DNA of 64,000 bases from Clostridia bacterium (GCA_017442155.1 JAFSAU010000008.1:131649-195648), one strand, 5' to 3'. Counted from the stretch's first letter, positions 37,907-46,331 are shown. The notes: generated from the sequence alone by a model not told the origin. Made by a program: numbers and translations.

Positions 37907-39280
37907 CTACAGATGCGGGTGCGGCCCATTCATGAAGCGTTTTGTTTCCTTAAATACCTGCCCGGAAAGAAGCAGGAGCGAGAGCAGATTCGGAATAGCC
38001 ATAAGAGCGTTAAAGGTATCAGAAATACCCCAAACGAGTTCCATGCTGCTCCAGGCACCGAGAGCGGCCATAGCGACGAAAACGGCTTTATAAGCCGGAA
38101 TGGCCCGCGAACCCAGCAAATACTCTACACTTCTTTCGCCGAAACAGCTCCAGCCCAGTACGGTGGCAAAAGCGAAAAAAACGATGGAAACTGAGATGAA
38201 AAGACTCCCGCCTTTTCCAAGACCCACTCCATATGCCGCCGCAGTAAGGGAGACGCCTGTCAGCACACTTTCGCCGTTTGGAGCAGGGGTGTATACACCG
38301 GAGGTGAGAATCACCAGTGCGGTTATGGTGCACACAATGATTGTGTCTACAAAAACCTCAAACACGCCCCACATGCCCTGAATGACCGGTTCCTTCACAC
38401 TGGAGGAAGCATGGACCGACACGCTGGAACCGAGACCTGCTTCATTAGAAAACACACCTCTTGAAATACCGGTGCGCATTGCCTTTGAAATTCCGTACCC
38501 TAAAACACCACCGCCGGCAGAGCGCAGGGAAAAGGCAGATGCGAATATCAGACGGAAGGCGGGTATAACTTTGTCGGCACAGCGAAACAGGCAGAGAGCA
38601 CTGCCGGCAAAGAATAAAACCACCATCAGCGGCACTAAACGTTCTGTTACCCGGGCGATGCGGCTGAGCCCTCCGGAGATGATGATGGCCACAAGAACCG
38701 CCCCCAAAAGGCCCGTCCAGAAGGGAGGGAGTCCGAATTCAGTATATAGGGCATCGGCTACGGAATGCATCTGGGCCATGTTGCCCATCCCGAAGGAAGC
38801 CAGAATACAGAAAAGAGAAAACAGTATGGCAAAAAGTTTTACGCCCAGACCTTTTTCCATGTATACCATGGCCCCACCTGTAAGAGTACCGTTTTTGCTC
38901 CTGTACCGGTACAGTATGCCCAGCACATTTTCAGCATATGCCGTCATCATGCCGAGTAAGGCAGAAATCCACATCCAGAATACCGCGCCGGGTCCGCCGG
39001 TAACAAGTGCGGCGGCAACGCCGGTGATGTTGCCCGTTCCCACTGTGGCGGCCAGTGCCGTAGACATGGCCTGCAGCTGGGTGATACATCCTTTCTGCTT
39101 TTTTTCTTTTTTAAATAGTGTAAAAAAAGTGTACCGGAGCCAAAGTCTTATATGCCGCAGCTGAAAAATTCCGGTTCCCACGGTAAATAAAAGCCCGGTG
39201 AATAAAAAAAGTGCAAGCATGTACGGTCCCCATAAGAATTGGTTGATTGCCTCGTTTTTTTCAAGAATCCATTCTGCCAT
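37907..39280 (-). CDS. Alanine/glycine:sodium (or proton) symporter, AGCS family
   Basis: A 457-residue inner-membrane transporter with about ten to eleven hydrophobic helices. Family features: TGIFQLRHIR near residue 36, ALAATVGTGNITGVAAAL (about 72), GPGAVFWMW, and NEAGLGSSVSVHASS (about 277). Imports alanine or glycine with a coupling ion. AAAGGATG lies upstream of the chosen ATG. A 147-base gap with the murD promoter separates it from murD, and no clear terminator is seen there, so read-through into murD is possible. Confidence 0.94.
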   Translation of the reverse strand: MAEWILEKNEAINQFLWGPYMLALFLFTGLLFTVGTGIFQLRHIRLWLRYTFFTLFKKEKKQKGCITQLQAMSTALAATVGTGNITGVAAALVTGGPGAVFWMWISALLGMMTAYAENVLGILYRYRSKNGTLTGGAMVYMEKGLGVKLFAILFSLFCILASFGMGNMAQMHSVADALYTEFGLPPFWTGLLGAVLVAIIISGGLSRIARVTERLVPLMVVLFFAGSALCLFRCADKVIPAFRLIFASAFSLRSAGGGVLGYGISKAMRTGISRGVFSNEAGLGSSVSVHASSSVKEPVIQGMWGVFEVFVDTIIVCTITALVILTSGVYTPAPNGESVLTGVSLTAAAYGVGLGKGGSLFISVSIVFFAFATVLGWSCFGERSVEYLLGSRAIPAYKAVFVAMAALGAWSSMELVWGISDTFNALMAIPNLLSLLLLSGQVFKETKRFMNGPHPHL

Positions 39281-39350
39281 CTGTACACATCCTTTCTTTA
39301 ATTATGTATATGGACGTACCGGGCGAAAAACTACATTTTCTCCTTTGATC

Positions 39351-39379
39351 TTGACAAATGCCGGTTTTTGTGGTACGCT
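39351..39379 (+). promoter_or_regulatory. Promoter for the CapA-like gene
   Basis: Perfect TTGACA (39351-39356), 17 bases and a weak TACGCT (39374-39379), 20 bases before the start codon, giving a short leader that still includes GAGGTGAT. Confidence 0.6.
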
Positions 39380-39398
39380 TTTGCCGAGGTGATATAGG

Positions 39399-40679
39399 AT
39401 GAAAATTACGGCGGTTGGGGATGTTGCACTACAGCGGAGAATTCCCGGAGCCTATGAAGGGTTTCAGGAGATTCAAAGCTTTATCGGACAAGGCAACGTC
39501 CGCTTTTTCAATCTGGAAACAACCGTAAATAAGAATTGTTTCGGTGCATTTTTCAGTGGTGGTACATGGCTCCGGACGGATCCGGAGGTGCTTGCAAGCT
39601 TCCGTTCCTTCGGGTTTAACGTGACAACGACGGCGAACAATCACGCTACAGATTTTGCCTATGACGGTCTTTTACAGACGATGGATAACGTGCAGAAGGA
39701 AGGATATATCTTTTCTGGTACAGGCCGGAATTTGAGCGAAGCCGCTTCTCCGGCGTATCTTGATTTGCCGCAGGGCCGTGTTGCACTTATCAGTGTGACG
39801 GATTCTTTTTCGCCGGGGGCTATGGCGGGAGAGCAATCCCGGCGGCTGCCGGGCCGGCCGGGGGTTAACGGTCTGCGAATCAAACAAACAGTGATTGTCC
39901 GGCCGGAGGAGCTGGCGCAGCTGCGCACCATTGCTGACAGCACGAGAATCAATGCCTACAATGATATTATCCGGGCAGAGGGTTACCTGCCGCCGCTTGC
40001 AGAAGGGGACTTTGATTTTGGCGATATGCATTTCTGCACCGGCGATACACCCGGCTTTCGGTATGAAGTACAAAATGAGGACTTACGGCGGCTGGAAAAG
40101 TCCATTTATGAGGCGAGCCTTACGGCAGATATGATTCTGGTTTCCATCCATTCCCATAAAACTGTAGGGGACTCGAAGGAAACAGTGCCGGACTATCTGG
40201 CAGACCTTTGTCGACTTTGTATTGACCGGGGTGCCCATGCAGTAATCGGGCATGGGCCGCATCTTTTGCGCGGTATTGAGATTTATAAGGAACGTCCGAT
40301 TTTTTATTCACTGGGTGATTTTCTGCTCCAGCTGGAAAGCGGCCCGTATGCACCGGAAGATTTTTTTGCAAAGTGGGGACTGACTTCGGAGAGTACGATG
40401 CATGAATTATTCCGTATCCGAAGCCGGGACTTTACGGTTGGTCTGCAACGGGACAGAAAGATGCTGGAGACAGTGATACCCGGTATGCAGTTTGAGAACG
40501 GAAAGCTAAAAGAAATTGAAATACTGCCTGTGATTTTGGGGGGAGGTCCGCTTCGGGGACTGGAAGGCCTTCCGAAAGTGGCAGAAAATACAGAAATTCT
40601 GGAACGTCTGGCCGAGCTTTCAGTGCCCTTCGGGACGGAATTTACCATCAGAAACGGCCGGGGATACATAAAATTTTAG
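39399..40679 (+). CDS. CapA/PgsA family metallophosphatase-like protein
   Basis: A 426-residue protein of the CapA poly-gamma-glutamate biosynthesis family with calcineurin-like fold: AVGDVALQRRIP at the start, FFNLETTVN, TTANNHATDFAYDG (about 72), VSIHSHKT (about 248) and IGHGPHLLRGIEIY with YSLGDFLL (about 285-310). Other members are needed for capsule or cell-envelope polymers, but no other pgs/cap gene is here. No signal peptide or membrane segment is apparent, unlike PgsA. GAGGTGAT precedes the ATG. It stands alone and is divergent from the symporter gene. Confidence 0.87.
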   Translation: MKITAVGDVALQRRIPGAYEGFQEIQSFIGQGNVRFFNLETTVNKNCFGAFFSGGTWLRTDPEVLASFRSFGFNVTTTANNHATDFAYDGLLQTMDNVQKEGYIFSGTGRNLSEAASPAYLDLPQGRVALISVTDSFSPGAMAGEQSRRLPGRPGVNGLRIKQTVIVRPEELAQLRTIADSTRINAYNDIIRAEGYLPPLAEGDFDFGDMHFCTGDTPGFRYEVQNEDLRRLEKSIYEASLTADMILVSIHSHKTVGDSKETVPDYLADLCRLCIDRGAHAVIGHGPHLLRGIEIYKERPIFYSLGDFLLQLESGPYAPEDFFAKWGLTSESTMHELFRIRSRDFTVGLQRDRKMLETVIPGMQFENGKLKEIEILPVILGGGPLRGLEGLPKVAENTEILERLAELSVPFGTEFTIRNGRGYIKF

Positions 40680-40707
40680 CGTTTTAAGAAAAAAATTCAA
40701 AAAACAC

Positions 40708-40736
40708 TTGCATTCGGGGAAAAAGTATGGTATAAT
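40708..40736 (+). promoter_or_regulatory. rplS promoter
   Basis: TTGCAT (40708-40713), 17 bases, TATAAT (40731-40736). Confidence 0.85.
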
Positions 40737-40752
40737 ACCGAAATGTAATTAT

Positions 40753-40794
40753 GGGTATTCCTCTGTGAACAGAATATTGTGTCCATGAATGCCT
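40753..40794 (+). promoter_or_regulatory. Possible L19 leader structure
   Basis: GGGTATTC (40753-40760) can pair with GAATGCCT (40787-40794) using two G-U pairs, enclosing TCTGT/ACAGA. Firmicutes L19 leaders are known to fold before rplS, so this may be the autoregulatory site; the match is by position and shape only. Confidence 0.4.
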
Positions 40795-40813
40795 GAGAAA
40801 GAGAGGAAAAACA

Positions 40814-41155
40814 ATGGATACCATTCGCGCAATTACGAATGAACAGCTGCGGACTGACCTGCCGAAGCTGGAAATCGGTGATACGATTCGTCTTCACCTG
40901 AAGGTCAAAGAAGGAAATAAGGAAAGAATCCAGATGTTCGAAGGTACGCTGATTGCCCGCAAAAATGGTGGCATCAGTGAAACCATCACGGTACGGCGTA
41001 TTGCTTCCGGTGTTGGTGTGGAAAAGATTTTCCCGCTTCATTCACCGAACATCGCAAAGATTGACATTATCCGTCACGGTAAGGTCCGTCGTGCAAAGCT
41101 TTACTATCTGCGTGGCAGAGTTGGTAAGGCAGCTAAGGTTAAAGAACGTTTATAG
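40814..41155 (+). CDS. rplS: 50S ribosomal protein L19
   Basis: A 113-residue protein at the 30S-50S interface. Typical sequence: [60 protein letters not shown] and [19 protein letters not shown]. Length is normal and GAGAGGAA precedes the ATG. The signal peptidase and rbgA genes follow, the order conserved in many Firmicutes. Confidence 0.98.
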   Translation: MDTIRAITNEQLRTDLPKLEIGDTIRLHLKVKEGNKERIQMFEGTLIARKNGGISETITVRRIASGVGVEKIFPLHSPNIAKIDIIRHGKVRRAKLYYLRGRVGKAAKVKERL

Positions 41156-41160
41156 GAAAG

Positions 41161-41190
41161 AAAAAGGGGACCGCTTGCGTGTCCCTTTTT
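41161..41190 (+). terminator. Hairpin after rplS
   Basis: GGGAC (41167-41171) pairs with GTCCC (41181-41185), extended by an A-run and a T-run. It ends just 22 bases before lepB, so it may only partly terminate. Confidence 0.65.
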
Positions 41191-41211
41191 CAATATCAGG
41201 AGGTGTAAACT

Positions 41212-41775
41212 ATGAAAAAAACCATAGGCAGAGAGATTCTGGAATGGGTGGCGTGTCTTGCGGCGGCCGTGTTGATTACCGCACTTCTGCGTAACTTTGT
41301 TTTCACGATTGTACGGGTAGACGGTAGCTCTATGGAGCCGACGCTGTATAATAACGAGCGTCTTGTGATGATCCGGCTGGGATATGAGCCGGAAGCAGGA
41401 GACATCGTTGTGGTAGATGTGAGTGACAAAGAGAATATTTCAAAGCAGGATAAGGAAAAGAAGAGGTACATTAAACGCATTATCGGTATGCCCGGTGACG
41501 TTCTTCGCTTTGAAGAAGCAGAAGGCAGAATTGTGGTACTGCGAAACGGTGCACTCCTGGAAGAAACATATATTTCTTCTGATGTGTATTCAACGATGGA
41601 CATGGTCCTGGGCACAGACTATACGGTGCCGGAGGATTTTGTGTTTGTTATGGGGGATAACCGACCGAGAAGCGCAGACAGCCGGACGAAAAGTGTAGGC
41701 TATATTCATGTGGACAATGTCCTTGGCAAAGCGGCGTTTCGCTTCTGGCCGCTGAACAAGATAGGGACACCGTAA
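41212..41775 (+). CDS. lepB: Signal peptidase I
   Basis: A 187-residue membrane-bound protease that removes signal peptides of Sec-exported proteins, including the SLH and binding proteins in this window. One N-terminal membrane helix (about 10-34) is followed by box B with the catalytic Ser40 (GSSMEPTL), box D with Lys88 (YIKRIIGMPGD) and box E (VMGDNRPRSADSRTKS). AGGAGG precedes the ATG. The stop shares one base with the start of rbgA. Confidence 0.97.
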   Translation: MKKTIGREILEWVACLAAAVLITALLRNFVFTIVRVDGSSMEPTLYNNERLVMIRLGYEPEAGDIVVVDVSDKENISKQDKEKKRYIKRIIGMPGDVLRFEEAEGRIVVLRNGALLEETYISSDVYSTMDMVLGTDYTVPEDFVFVMGDNRPRSADSRTKSVGYIHVDNVLGKAAFRFWPLNKIGTP

Positions 41776-42626
41776 TGCAGATACAGTGGTTTCCGGGGCA
41801 TATGGCAAAAACCGCCCGTCTTATTACCGAAAATCTGAAGCTTACCGATGTGGTGATTGAGATTGCAGACGCACGGATTCCCGTGTCCAGCCGTAATCCA
41901 TATCTTGCAAAGCTTCTGGCGGGCAAGCCGAGAGTACTTGTGCTGAATAAGGCAGACCTTGCGGACCCGGCGGTAAATGCCCTTTGGAAGAAACAGTACG
42001 AAAAGAATAATGAACAGGCTGTGTTTATCAATAGCCGGGATGATAAAATATGGAAAACCGTCATTAGCGGTGTGGAAGAAGCATTGAAAGAGCTTCTTCA
42101 GCGGCGGGCAGAAAAAAATATGCAGGGAAAACCCGTCCGTATGATGATTACAGGGATTCCGAATGTGGGGAAATCCACGTTTATCAACAATTTGTCCGGT
42201 AAGGCCAGTGCCAAAACAGGGGACCGGCCCGGCGTGACCACGGGTAAGCAGTGGGTTACCCTCAGAAACGGCTATGAACTTCTCGATACACCCGGAATGC
42301 TCTGGCAGAAGTTTGAAGGTGAAAATGAAGGGTTGCACCTGGCGTTTACGGGGGCTATCCGCGATGAGGTGGTGGACCCGGAAGAGCTGGCCGTAGCACT
42401 TCTGAACTTTTTACGGAATTTCTATCCGATCGCATTGACCGAGCGGTACCGTATTGAAAATCCGGCTGATATGGATGGCTACGAGCTTCTTTGCAGTGTG
42501 GCAAAGGCCCGGAACTTTGTGGTGCGAGGCGGCGAACCGGATACGGTGCGGGCAGCACAGATTCTGATTGATGAATGCCGTGGTGCAAAGCTTGGCCGGA
42601 TTTCGTTTGAAAGGCCGGAAGAATAA
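41775..42626 (+). CDS. rbgA: Ribosome biogenesis GTPase
   Basis: A 283-residue circularly permuted GTPase (YlqF/RbgA) that helps late 50S assembly. The motif order is G4 first (LNKADL, about 57), then G1 GIPNVGKSTFIN (about 130), G2/G3 GVTTGKQW and LLDTPGM (about 174), which is diagnostic. The start overlaps the lepB stop by one base, implying coupling. Length is normal. Confidence 0.97.
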   Translation: MQIQWFPGHMAKTARLITENLKLTDVVIEIADARIPVSSRNPYLAKLLAGKPRVLVLNKADLADPAVNALWKKQYEKNNEQAVFINSRDDKIWKTVISGVEEALKELLQRRAEKNMQGKPVRMMITGIPNVGKSTFINNLSGKASAKTGDRPGVTTGKQWVTLRNGYELLDTPGMLWQKFEGENEGLHLAFTGAIRDEVVDPEELAVALLNFLRNFYPIALTERYRIENPADMDGYELLCSVAKARNFVVRGGEPDTVRAAQILIDECRGAKLGRISFERPEE

Positions 42627-42719
42627 AATAAGCTGCATGGCTTATAAAATGGTTAAAGTTAAATGCTGTAGATGTTTATGTTCCTTGCTTTTAAGAGTTA
42701 TATAAAAGGATGTGTTTTT

Positions 42720-43292
42720 ATGAAAATGGTAAAAGACAAGAAAATACTGGTGGGTGCCGATTTCGCAGGACAACCGCTTAAGGATGCTGTTGTAGAGCAT
42801 CTGCAAAACAAAGGCTGGGAAGTTACAGACGTAGGCGTGCGTGCGGATTCTGACCCGAATGATACGGATTTAATGTTCCACCGCGTGGGACTTCGTGTCG
42901 GAGCAATGATTTCTGAAGGCGAATTTGAAAGAGCACTGTTGTTTTGCGGCACAGGCATGGGAATTCATATTGCGGCGTCCAAATGTCCGCATGTACACGC
43001 CGGAGTTGTGGAAAGTGTACCGGCGGCAAGACGTGCAATTACGGGAAACGGTGTAAATGTTCTTGCAATGGGCGCATTTTATGTGGCACCGAAGATGGGA
43101 TGTGATATTGCAGACGCATTTCTTTCGGCAGAACTCGGTACCGATTATGAGTGGTGGCATAATTTTTACGAATTTCACAAGCTCGCCATTGATGAACTGG
43201 AAGCCTTTGATTATGAAACCTATAAAGCAAATGGTTTTAAAGTCAATAAGCTGGGCGATTATCCGTTAAAGCTGGAAACAAAACCGGAATAA
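42720..43292 (+). CDS. RpiB/LacA/LacB-family sugar-phosphate isomerase-like protein
   Basis: A 190-residue cytoplasmic protein with the RpiB fold. The catalytic-Cys loop is present as FCGTGMGIHIAAS (about residue 73), but the opening motif is GADFAG instead of GSDHAG, and the RxxHNDANVL region reads AITGNGVNVL, so the His residues used by ribose-5-phosphate isomerase are lost. A C-terminal extension of about 45 residues (from YEWWHNFYEFHK) is absent from RpiB. It probably isomerises another sugar phosphate. AAAAGGATG precedes the ATG chosen; a frame extending upstream to 42672 has no ribosome site. Confidence 0.85.
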   Translation: MKMVKDKKILVGADFAGQPLKDAVVEHLQNKGWEVTDVGVRADSDPNDTDLMFHRVGLRVGAMISEGEFERALLFCGTGMGIHIAASKCPHVHAGVVESVPAARRAITGNGVNVLAMGAFYVAPKMGCDIADAFLSAELGTDYEWWHNFYEFHKLAIDELEAFDYETYKANGFKVNKLGDYPLKLETKPE

Positions 43293-43354
43293 AGTTTTTC
43301 AATGTGCTTTTGCCTCTTATTTCTCTTCCTGCATCGAGTGACATAAAAATAATA

Positions 43355-43400
43355 GAGCCTCTTGAAACTGTAGCACAGTACAGATTCAAGGGGCTTTTTG
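43355..43400 (+). terminator. Terminator after the RpiB-like gene
   Basis: AGCCTCTTGAA (43356-43366) pairs with TTCAAGGGGCT (43385-43395) with one G-U, then TTTTT. The sequence between the arms can form a second small stem. Confidence 0.75.
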
Positions 43401-43462
43401 TATGATGGTGTAGATTCTGGCAGATATGGTTATATAACCATTGGCTTGTTTGATTTACAGAT

Positions 43463-43998
43463 TTAATTAAAGCAATTAAGAGAGTATGTTACATATTTTT
43501 TGTAAACTTCATAAAAAAATGACATATTGTTAAAGCCTGTAAGATACGCGGCTTCCTGAACAGTATATTCACCGCTGTTTATCATTTTATGAGCCTGGGA
43601 AATTCTTATAAAATTTCTATGTTCAATAAGAGATTTTCCTGTATATTCTTTAAAAAGCTTTCTGAAATTCGATTCACTCATGCAGCACATATCGGAATAG
43701 TATGAAAGCTTTTTGTTTTCAAAATAAAATTTTTGGATTTCATTTACGGCAGGGATAATTTTTTGTATTTATCAGGAATTACGATGTTTTCCTTTTCCAT
43801 TATATAAAGTATCTCATATATTTTTGATGCAAGAAAAACAGTGCTGTTTGTGCGGTTGCCTGAAATAGTTTTGTAAATATCAGAAAAATCTGATGCTTTT
43901 TTGCAAATAGGAGCATTAAATTGCATAGGCAGTTTGCTTGAATTCAGATCAAATATAAGTATTTTTGCAATGGAATTATCTAATCTAACAAATGTCAA
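43463..43998 (-). pseudogene. Frameshifted, truncated AraC-family regulator
   Basis: Two minus-strand frames carry parts of one AraC protein. The upstream frame (43998-43744) ends in IVIPDKYKKLSLP and stop; a one-step change of frame in the A-run at about 43757-43762 continues as IIPAVNEIQKFYFENKKL and runs on into MCCMSESNFRKLFKEYTG and EAAYLTGFNNMSFFYEVYKK, an AraC helix-turn-helix. The N-terminus is cut by a stop upstream of 43998, and the C-terminus stops soon after the second recognition helix. A decayed gene in an A+T-rich stretch unlike its surroundings. Confidence 0.8.
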
Positions 43999-44069
43999 GA
44001 TTCATGTTAAAAATGAGTGTATGTCTATTGTAAACCTACACTTGAAAATAATTAGGAGGAAAAAAACTA

Positions 44070-44098
44070 TTGACAAATGAAAAAATGGGTAGTATAAT
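44070..44098 (+). promoter_or_regulatory. Consensus promoter of the T-box transcript
   Basis: TTGACA (44070-44075), 17 bases, TATAAT (44093-44098): a perfect match to the sigma-70/sigma-A consensus, placed just before the T-box leader. Confidence 0.9.
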
Positions 44099-44104
44099 AC
44101 TCGT

Positions 44105-44393
44105 TGAAATTTGAATATCACAAAAAACGGCTATGACGAGGACGGTCGGATTGTTGAGCCTGGAGAGAGTTGCCGGTTGGTGCGAGGCAATGGCGAGACT
44201 TTCCAATGACTTATCACCTCTGAGTCGAAGGACCGAAAAGCTTAGCTTAGTAGACTCCTTCCGTAATGCTGCGTAAAGGCAAAGGGCTTGTTAGAGCCCG
44301 GTGAGGGACGGATTTTTTCATTTCCGTAATTTGAGTGGTACCGCGGGTTATTATAACTCGTCTCAAAGCATACTCTTTGAGGCGGGTTTTTTG
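44105..44393 (+). promoter_or_regulatory. T-box riboswitch leader
   Basis: Senses the charging of a tRNA and lets transcription go on when the tRNA is uncharged. The conserved T-box GAGTGGTACCGCGG lies at 44333-44346; the stem I elements ATGACGAGGA, GAGAGAG and GGTTGGTGCGA are present in order. The terminator AACTCGTCTCAAAG (44355-44368) with CTTTGAGGCGGGTT (44375-44388) is followed by a T-run and overlaps the antiterminator. The most likely specifier is ATC in CTTATCACCTCTGAGT (isoleucine), by position before a conserved A; TGGT in the bulge asks for a tRNA ending ACCA, which fits Ile and several others. The amino acid is thus tentative. It precedes a MaoC remnant and the ACT-MBL gene. Confidence 0.93.
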
Positions 44394-44451
44394 ATTTATT
44401 CAGATCTGTAACCAAATGTCAAATTTGTCAAAAATGAAAGGAGACAAAACA

Positions 44452-44586
44452 ATGGATTATAGCTTACATTTGCCATATCCAATTTGAAAAGACAAAACAA
44501 AAAATGGTATTGTTGAGATTACCTTTGAAGTGTTTAATCAAAATAATGAACTTGTTCTGACCGATGTTACGGAAATGATTGTATAG
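44452..44586 (+). pseudogene. Remnant of a MaoC-like (hotdog) acyl dehydratase
   Basis: GAAAGGAGA is followed by a start codon and MDYSLHLPYPI, then an in-frame stop at 44485; the same frame continues with KNGIVEITFEVFNQNNELVL and ends at 44584. The latter looks like the last strands of a hotdog-fold MaoC dehydratase. The centre of the gene is missing and a stop interrupts it, so it is a decayed coding sequence directly behind the T-box. The identification of so short a segment is tentative. Confidence 0.5.
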
Positions 44587-44629
44587 TGTAGACCGTAGAT
44601 TTTTTAATAGTTAAAAGAGAGGGATTTAT

Positions 44630-46069
44630 GTGAAAAAAACCTATGTAACTTCTATGCCTAATCATATTGGCGCATTCCTGAAAGCAAGTAAATGCTTTAC
44701 GAAACTTAATATAAACATCACCCGTGTAAGCTACAATAAAGCGGTTGATTCACACACCTTGTTTATTGATGCGGAAGGCACAGAAGAACAATTAAAGAAA
44801 GCAGATGCCGAGCTTGAGAAAATTGGTTATCTGCAGAGCAATGCAAACAAAACAAGCATTGTCTTAATAGAATTCTGTCTCCCGGATGTTCCGGGAAGTG
44901 TAACAAATGTACTTGAACTTATAAGCGAATTCAATTTTAACATCTCCTACATCAGTTCACAGGAGAATGGAACAGAGTATCAGTATTTCAAAATGGGATT
45001 GTATGTTGATGATTTTGATAAAATTTCGGAATTTTTGAAAGAAGCCGAGAAGCTTTGCATGGTTCGTGTGATAGAGTATAACAGCTCTGAAAAGGTTTAT
45101 GATAACAGTATTTTTTATAACACCTATGTTTTAGGTTTGTCGCAGACAATGGGACTTTCCGAAGATGTAAGCCGTGAACTTTTGGTACATGTCAACCTTG
45201 CAATGCAGACACTTGACGAACAAGGGTTGTCACCATATCGTACATTTGACAGTATCAGTAAGTTCGCAGAGCTTTTAGGTGCTTCAAAGGGCAAAAACTT
45301 TATTCCCCGTATAAGCACCCACAAGATAACAGATAATACCGAGATAACTCTTATCGAGCCACCTTGCGGAAGTAATACAATTATCATAAAAAGCAATGAC
45401 AAGGTATTGTTTGTAGATAGCGGATATGCCTGTTACACCGATGAAATGCTTGAGGTGCTCAGGAAAATACTTCCTGAGTTTGACACAATGAAAAAGACAA
45501 TCCTTGTAACGCATGCGGATGTTGATCATTGCGGATTATTGCCGATGTTTGATGATATAATTGCAAGTACGAAAACGGTAAATTGTCTTGTAAATGAATA
45601 TGAAGGCAAGGACGGATACAGAGAATCCAATCCTCTTCATAAGCCGTATATAAACATTTGCAAAATTCTGACTTCGTATAAAGCGGTGAACCCAGCAAAG
45701 CTGACTGCCTTTTGGAATGATATTGAAAGTCCCACGGAACCACTTACACAAATCGGATTCTTTGACTTTGAAGAATTACATTTTGAGGTATATGAAGGCA
45801 AAGGCGGTCATCTGCCCGGTGAGATTGTTCTGATAGACTATTCAAAGCATATTGCAATTACAGGCGATATTTACATCAACACACATGGACTTATAGCAGA
45901 GCAGGCAGAATACAATCAGTATGCACCGATACTTATGACTTCGGTTGACACCAATCCGAAATTATGCTTGGAAGAAAGACAAGCAATTATGCAGCGTCTT
46001 GGTGTTGGACAGTGGCAAATTTTTGGAGCACATGGATTTAAGAAAGATTATTGTGTTAATTATAAGTAA
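44630..46069 (+). CDS. ACT-domain / metallo-beta-lactamase-fold protein
   Basis: A 479-residue protein: two ACT-like amino-acid-binding domains (about 1-68, and 75-150 with EFCLPDVPGSVTNVLELI), a linker domain (155-230), and a metallo-beta-lactamase fold (about 240-470). The metal motif is VTHADVDHCG (about 288), with Asp where HxHxDH has its second His; GGHLPGE, AITGDIYIN and IFGAHGF supply further ligands. GTG start with GAGGG; the ATG 3 bases earlier would meet a stop at once. It is the first intact gene behind a T-box, so it is probably made when one amino acid runs short; the ACT domains could sense the same amino acid. The reaction is unknown. A+T-rich, likely acquired. Confidence 0.85.
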   Translation: MKKTYVTSMPNHIGAFLKASKCFTKLNINITRVSYNKAVDSHTLFIDAEGTEEQLKKADAELEKIGYLQSNANKTSIVLIEFCLPDVPGSVTNVLELISEFNFNISYISSQENGTEYQYFKMGLYVDDFDKISEFLKEAEKLCMVRVIEYNSSEKVYDNSIFYNTYVLGLSQTMGLSEDVSRELLVHVNLAMQTLDEQGLSPYRTFDSISKFAELLGASKGKNFIPRISTHKITDNTEITLIEPPCGSNTIIIKSNDKVLFVDSGYACYTDEMLEVLRKILPEFDTMKKTILVTHADVDHCGLLPMFDDIIASTKTVNCLVNEYEGKDGYRESNPLHKPYINICKILTSYKAVNPAKLTAFWNDIESPTEPLTQIGFFDFEELHFEVYEGKGGHLPGEIVLIDYSKHIAITGDIYINTHGLIAEQAEYNQYAPILMTSVDTNPKLCLEERQAIMQRLGVGQWQIFGAHGFKKDYCVNYK

Positions 46070-46221
46070 GACCATTAAAACAAGGACATATCTCTAAAAC
46101 CGAGGCATACCCTTTATTCTCTTTTTGAAATTTATTATTCTTTATACACGCAATTAATGTGTGATATTTAAGAGAAGAGAATTCATAAAATATATTGAAA
46201 AATCGATAGAAATTTAAGGGG

Positions 46222-46331
46222 TTTGACACAAATTTGATACAAAACACGCAGAACAATTGACTATTTGCAGGTATTATGATATAATACATAAAAATGGTAA
46301 TTATAAATAAAATGGTGTCAAATTGGTGTCA
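46222..46331. repeat. Two pairs of 11-bp-spaced repeats in opposite orientation
   Basis: TTTGACA at 46222 and TTTGATA at 46233 are 11 bases apart; TGGTGTCA at 46313 and 46324 are also 11 apart and inverted relative to the first pair. The ychF promoter lies between the pairs. The layout resembles integrase arm-type sites or operator pairs. The rest of the 304-base gap (46070-46373) shows no gene. Confidence 0.6.
46257..46285 (+). promoter_or_regulatory. ychF operon promoter
   Basis: TTGACT (46257-46262), 17 bases, TATAAT (46280-46285). Confidence 0.85.
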
